Assembly (NCBI GenBank): GCA_001598975.1
Contig: BBXU01002252.1
Span: forward strand, 1-58,889
From: Parachlorella kessleri
Lineage: Eukaryota > Chlorophyta > Trebouxiophyceae > Chlorellales > Chlorellaceae
Length of the DNA stretch: 58,889 nt
Reading direction: 5' to 3'
Below, one piece after another: positions 54,053-58,889 of this stretch (the stretch's first letter is position 1; the number at the start of each line of letters is the position of its first letter). The notes under the pieces were generated by a model that saw nothing but the letters and a program-made list of their open reading frames with translations, had not been told where the DNA came from and did no database searches. The position numbers were made by a program, and so were the translations under genes.

Positions 54053-57000
54053 ATGGCAGCACCGAAACCGCTGGGAGGCTGGCTACGGGGGGTGGTCAAG
54101 GAGGTGCCATCCGGAGACACGCTTGTTATAATCGGCGCAGGTGAAAGGCTTGTAGTTGCGTAGGCAGATACCGTTGTGCTGGTGAAGCAGCGGGGGCCCT
54201 TTACCCGTAGCACTTGTCCCAGGCTTCCGTTACGCAGCCATGCTGATCCCTGCAACTCTTTTGTTGGTTCTCCGTGCAGTCAAGTCCGGCATCCCTCCTG
54301 AGAAGCGGCTGACGCTGTCCTCGGTTCAGGCTCCCAAGCTGGTGAGGCCAGTGTGCAATGCCTGCATGGCCAGCGGCAGTTGTGTACTTGTCAGGCCTGC
54401 CTCCTGTCCCATTGAACTGGGAGGTTATTGTGCAGTAGAAGCAGTGGGGCTCAGGGCTGCCAAACCCAGCCAAGGCAGCCAACTATGGTGTGCTGCAGGG
54501 GCGCCGGGATGGGTCGACCCGTGATGAGCCGTTTGCCTGGCAGTCGCGCGAGTTCCTGCGGAAGCTGTGCGTGGGCAAGGTGAGGTGACAGCTTGCAGTG
54601 GCACATAGGGTACCGCACCTTGTCCGGTAAGCCAGGGACATGCCCGCAAGTAAGATGTCGGCATTAATATTACTTACTTCTCGAGTCCTTCACGACACAC
54701 ACACTTAGACCTACGGACTCCCTCACTGGGCTGCACCTCCTGCAGCCCTGTGTCTTTCGGGTGGACTATGCCCTAGAGCAGGCGGGCGGTAAGGAGTTTG
54801 GCTCCGTCTTCATCAACGACAAAGACAATGTGGCGCTGGCCCTGGTGGGCAGCGGCTGGGCCCGTGTGCGGTCGCCTGGGGGCCAGCAGTCGCCCTACTA
54901 TGAGGAGCTGGCAAAGGCGCAGGAGGCTGCTGAGTCTAGGAGCCTGGGCGTGCACACTAAGGTAGACAGGGCTGGGTCTAGGGACCTACACAAGGTGGAT
55001 GGGGCGGCAGTGTGAAGAGCTGGCAAGGGAGCCTTGATCAGCTGGCAGCCTGGGGTTGGTGTTCTGGCTTGAGGTTGTGGTTGTTCGAAGGGCGAGCGCA
55101 AGTTGGGTCTTGTGTTCCCTGGCAGCCGGTGGAATCGTTGATACCATGTGATATGTGCTTATGTTGGCTAGGTGCAGCTGTTGAGACAGCGGGACAAGCC
55201 AATCGCTATGGATGGGGGGTCTCAGGTGCAATACCGACTGCGGGTGTTGAAAATGGACTGAGGGTACAAAGGAGGTTGTTTACTAAGGGCCTTAATCTGT
55301 GTGCTCTGCCATCCCTGCAGGACAAGGATGCTGCTGCCCAGGCTGTGCGAGCAGCCCACTCCTCCGAAGGTGCGTGGAATGATTTCCACCACTGCCGGCC
55401 ATGAGCCACTGGGCTTAGGGGTGTGTTGTGAGTATCAGACATTGGACTTATATTGGAATTTGTTCTAGTAGGGAAGAGCTTGGCCAACAGCAGGCCCGTA
55501 CTTCCTATGCCGGGCAAGTCTCTAATTATGAATGGTACTGTGCCGCATGGGTTGCTGTTGCAGATTTTGACGGCCAGGCGCTGCTGTCTAGCGTGGGCAA
55601 GGGCCGGCCGGTGGCAGCCATTGTGGAGGCCGTCAACTCGGGCAGCACGCTGCGCGTCACGCTGCTGCCCAGCCTGCAGTCAGCCACCATCATGGTGGCG
55701 GGGGTGCAGTGCCCGTCCATGGGGCGCCGCCCAGCCGCCGCGCCGGCAGAGGGTGCGGACAGCGCCGCCGCCGCCGCGGCCGCGGTGCCGGAGGCGGCCC
55801 CCGAGCCCTTTGCCCGGGAAGCTAAGTATTTCACGGAGCTGCGGACCCTCAACAAGGAGGTCAGCATTGTCCTTGAGGGGGTCAGCCAGGTGAGCGGCTG
55901 ACTAAAAATATAGGCCATGGTTGTAGGCTGTAAGGGCCCTAGCGTTGGATGAAGCTGCATCGGCTGCGACAAGGACGACAGGTTGCGGTGGGGTGTCAGC
56001 TAAATGAGCAGTGAGGTGGATGTGTTGAAGCGGAGAGCTACATGGCCTGCATTACTGACAGAACCGAATGGACGGTAGTGTTTCACTGGCAATAATGGTC
56101 ATTAGCCCACTAGTGAGCCCTCGTCAGCCAAGTTGGGTGGCTGTGCATTTGAAGTCTTGCCTGGTATTGTAAGTGATCCTAGAAACTGCTGACTGGTTTT
56201 GGAGTTGTTGTGACTGAGCACATCAACTGATGTGTGGGACATGAAGGCGGGCGCATATCGCTCCTCAGCAGCGGTCTGCAAGTGCTCCTACACACGCGCA
56301 CCTCTACTAGCAAGCAGTTCATCTGGCACCGGACTGTGCTCCTGCAGTTTGGTGTGGTTGTGGGCACCGTACTATACCCGGCCGCCCAGCCCCCAGCAGC
56401 ACCCAAGGCGCCAGCAGCAGCCGGCCAGCCTGCTGCTGCCAACGGCTCTGCGGAAGCCAATGGCACCCCTGCTGCTGCCAATGGAACGCCAGCCCCTGCA
56501 GCTGCCGCTCCCGCTGCTGCTGAGTCTGGGAAAGAAGACTTGGCTTCGTCCCTTATCAAGGCGGGCCTTGCAAGGGTGAGCGAGAGCTTGTGCAGCAGAG
56601 ATGCGAAGGGTGGTGTTGGGGATTGTACCGGTGGTCGGAATGCCTCTGCCCTACGGTGGCCTATATGAGTGAACGATTATGAGGAAGGCGGGCGGAGAAG
56701 CAGACGTTGGCAGCCGCACAGGCTATTGGTCTATATGTGGTATCTATTATGCGGAAGCTGAGCCGTTAAGAGATCCTGTAGGCACCTTTAGTCTTTGCTT
56801 AATGTTGTCCTCCTTCTGGCAGGAGCCAAGTGACACACGACATGGTCAGCATTGGGCGCTTTGACCTGGAATTATCCGGGCTCAAGTTTGAAGTCTGCTG
56901 GTCACTACTGCCTGGCACAACTTGCTTCTTGTCCCTCCCTGCAGGCGGCCGAGTGGAGCCTGAACATGATGAGCAATGGCGCCTTCAAGCTGCGGGAAGC

Positions 57001-58821
57001 GGAGCGCAGCGCTAAGCAGCAGCGGGTGGGCCAGTGGCACAACTACGTGCCCCAGACCGGGAACTCCTCCAAGCTCAGGTGGGGAGCAGGGTATGCTGCA
57101 GCGTAGAATGTTGGGCTCATTGCCTTATGGCTTTCCAGCTCTCTTGGATTGCAGTGTGTTCAGGATCAGAGTGCGCCTGTCCTTGGCACAACTATTGGGC
57201 ACAGCAGACAATTTCTTCAAAGTTGAGGTGGAAGGTGGAGAGACACCTTGTTTCTCCCTGCAGCGACAAAACAAAAGCGCATGTGCACAGGTTGTACCTG
57301 GCGACTCGCCCTATGGTTGAAGACAAGGGCCTGAAGCTGCTTCGCCCCGCATCTTAAGTCTGTTGGCATTCTGCGGTGTCAACTTACCTGGAACTCTAGT
57401 GAAGATCATTTCTGGCACCGGACTGCCATGATGCCATCGGCGCAAACTCAACCTGTAACCACTGCACCCGCATGACCCCGTCGCGACGCTCCTGCCCCTG
57501 CAGCGACAAGTTCACTGGCCGCGTGTCGGAGGTGGTCTCTGGGGATTGCCTGGTGGTGAAGGACAAGGCCTCTGGGGTGGAGCGCCGCATCAACCTGTCC
57601 AGCATACGTGCGCCGCGCATGGGCACCAGGGAGCGGCCGCCAGAGGCGTACGCCGTGGAAGCCAAGGAGTTCCTTAGGTGTGCATGGGTGGAGGATGGGT
57701 AGGGTGCGCTGCGTATGGGTATGATTGGGCCCCGGCCCTATGGGTGGGCATGCTGTAAATGGCAAACTAAGTCTGTTAGCTGGGGGCTTGAGGGAGTCTG
57801 ACAGTGAGTATGGCAGGCCTGCTGCAGGCACAGCATGCCCTCGCGGGTGCCTATCGTCATCTTGACAGGGGAGCGTGAGCGTTGTAGTGCAGCTGAGAGC
57901 CCCTTGACCTCAGCTGGGCTGCGTGCGCTGTGGTGCAGGCAGCGGCTGATTGGCAAGGATGTGAATGTCAGCCTTGAATACAACCGCAAGGTGCAGCCCA
58001 TGCCGGGGGAGGGCGCAGGTAAGGCAGAGGTTGACTCTCTGAAGTGGAGCGGTTGTCATGAAGGGATAAGTAGGGTTAGTAAGCGCTCAGTATCGGTCTG
58101 TTGCCAGGCTATACCGCAGCAGCAGCCCAAACTTTAAAGGGAAGAGTGAAGCCCTAAGGCCTGGTATAAATTGGAGCAGCCGGTCGTTGGGCTGTTAACG
58201 ATCCTGGCAACAGCAGCAGGCATTTGTCGCTGCTAGTATGTAGTACCCAGGGTGCCTTCTGACCTAAAAGACTAGGCGGTAAGCACCTGCTTGGCCCTTT
58301 CCCTGTCCGCATCCACTACCTGCACGTCTCTGTGCCTACTCAAGGGCCCCTACTCAAGGGCACTGGTTGCCGTGGGTGGTTGTTGGTGCAGGCCCAGCCA
58401 GGCCAGGTGCTGGTGATGAGCGTGTGATGTCCTTCGCCACGGTGACCATCACGGAGGGCGGCCAGGGCAGCGAGGAGAAGGTAAGGCGGTCTTCTTTGTT
58501 AGGGGAGCTTATGGCGTTCGCTTGTCGCACACACATAGACCAACTTGAAGACCAGTCTGAAGACAGAGGTACATGGTGGGGACTGGAGGGAGCAGCGGAT
58601 GCATGGGATGCTTGGTGAGTTTAGCTGCCGTGTGTGTCTGAATTGCCTCAACGGGCATGCCCAGCATGCACGCAGCAGTCTCCAGGCCGGCAGGAAGATG
58701 AGTAAGGCTAACACGTGCCTGCCGCCCGCCTGCCGCTTGTAGGTGAACAACGTGGCGGAGCTGTTGCTGGTGCGGGGCCTGGCCCAGGTGGTCAAGCACC
58801 GCGGGGACGAGGAGCGGTCAG
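54053..58821 (+). CDS. TSN: Tudor-SN (SND1/TSN) nuclease, 5' part, continues beyond the window
   Basis: Multi-domain staphylococcal-nuclease-like protein with roles in RNA processing, stress granules and transcriptional co-activation in other eukaryotes. Exons: 54053-54140, 54280-54341, 54499-54579, 54746-54961, 55321-55369, 55564-55889, 56348-56575, 56945-57078, 57504-57677, 57939-58018, 58392-58480, 58743-58821; all phases agree (535 codons so far). SN domain 1 (residues ~8-160): GVVKEVPSGDTLVI, then DEPFAWQSREFLRKLC. SN domain 2: FAREAKYFTELRTLNKEVSI, AAEWSLNMMSNGAFKLREAE and QWHNYVPQTGNSSKL, with an Ala/Pro/Asn-rich insert near residues 290-335 not usual in the family. SN domain 3: FTGRVSEVVSGDCLVVKD, RINLSSIRAPRMG, YAVEAKEFLR, then VNNVAELLLVRGLAQVVKHR. 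The fourth SN and Tudor domains must lie past the right edge. Confidence 0.95.
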
Positions 58822-58889
58822 GTGAACAGACAGGGCCACCGAGGGCCGGCATGTGTGGGTGGGTGGGTGTGGGTGTGGCGGAGGGGGGG

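Noticed and set aside
57264..57357. Extra Tudor-SN exon after CCCTGCAG at 57263 (SDKTKAHVHRLYLATRP)
   Set aside because: It ends in a stop and does not resemble the family, whereas the exon at 57504 begins with a similar CTGCAG|CGACAA and continues the nuclease domain in phase; this is a decoy acceptor.

Overview
This is nuclear DNA of a eukaryote, most likely a chlorophyte green alga. The genes are broken by many short introns with GT-AG (occasionally GC-AG) borders and pyrimidine-CTGCAG-like acceptors. Coding regions are GC-rich, with alanine/proline/glutamine low-complexity stretches. TGTAA, the algal poly(A) signal, sits at the same distance behind duplicated genes. The protein set is plant/algal: an AP2/ERF factor, a plant-like cullin 4, a Tudor-SN nuclease and a plastid-targeted Clp N-domain protein. 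All gene models come from reading splice phases by eye; the species is not identified.

Layout: 0-3.7 kb, AP2/ERF factor (minus, leaves the window at the left). 5.6-7.2 kb, unrecognised minus-strand gene with two apparent frame breaks. 7.5-13.9 kb, a tandem duplication of about 3 kb carrying two M48/OMA1-like metallopeptidase genes and the promoter plus first exon of cullin 4; only the second cullin exon is intact and it starts the 17-exon CUL4 gene (13.7-22.0 kb). 22.3-34.9 kb, a second tandem duplication (about 6 kb per unit) of a nine-exon minus-strand gene that joins a plastid transit peptide and a Clp N-domain to two blocks of ankyrin repeats; unit 1 is intact, unit 2 has lost the transit peptide and has frame breaks. 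35-53 kb, a third amplified module: a minus-strand F-box/LRR gene divergent from a plus-strand ankyrin gene. It occurs three times: module 1 complete, module 2 with a decayed F-box/LRR gene and a clean deletion of the ankyrin gene, module 3 with an intact F-box/LRR gene and a decayed ankyrin gene. 54.1 kb to the right edge: Tudor-SN (plus, incomplete at its 3' end).

The main points are the Clp-N/ankyrin fusion, whose joining exons are phase-consistent and recur in both copies with a GC-AG intron at the junction; the 16-bp promoter motif ACGTGGCGCGCCCGCC identical in all three F-box/LRR-ankyrin promoters; and several small mobile elements recognisable from target-site duplications or from empty sites in a paralogous unit. 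In each duplicated pair at least one copy carries single-base frame breaks, either genuine decay or consensus errors; the two cannot be told apart from this sequence alone.
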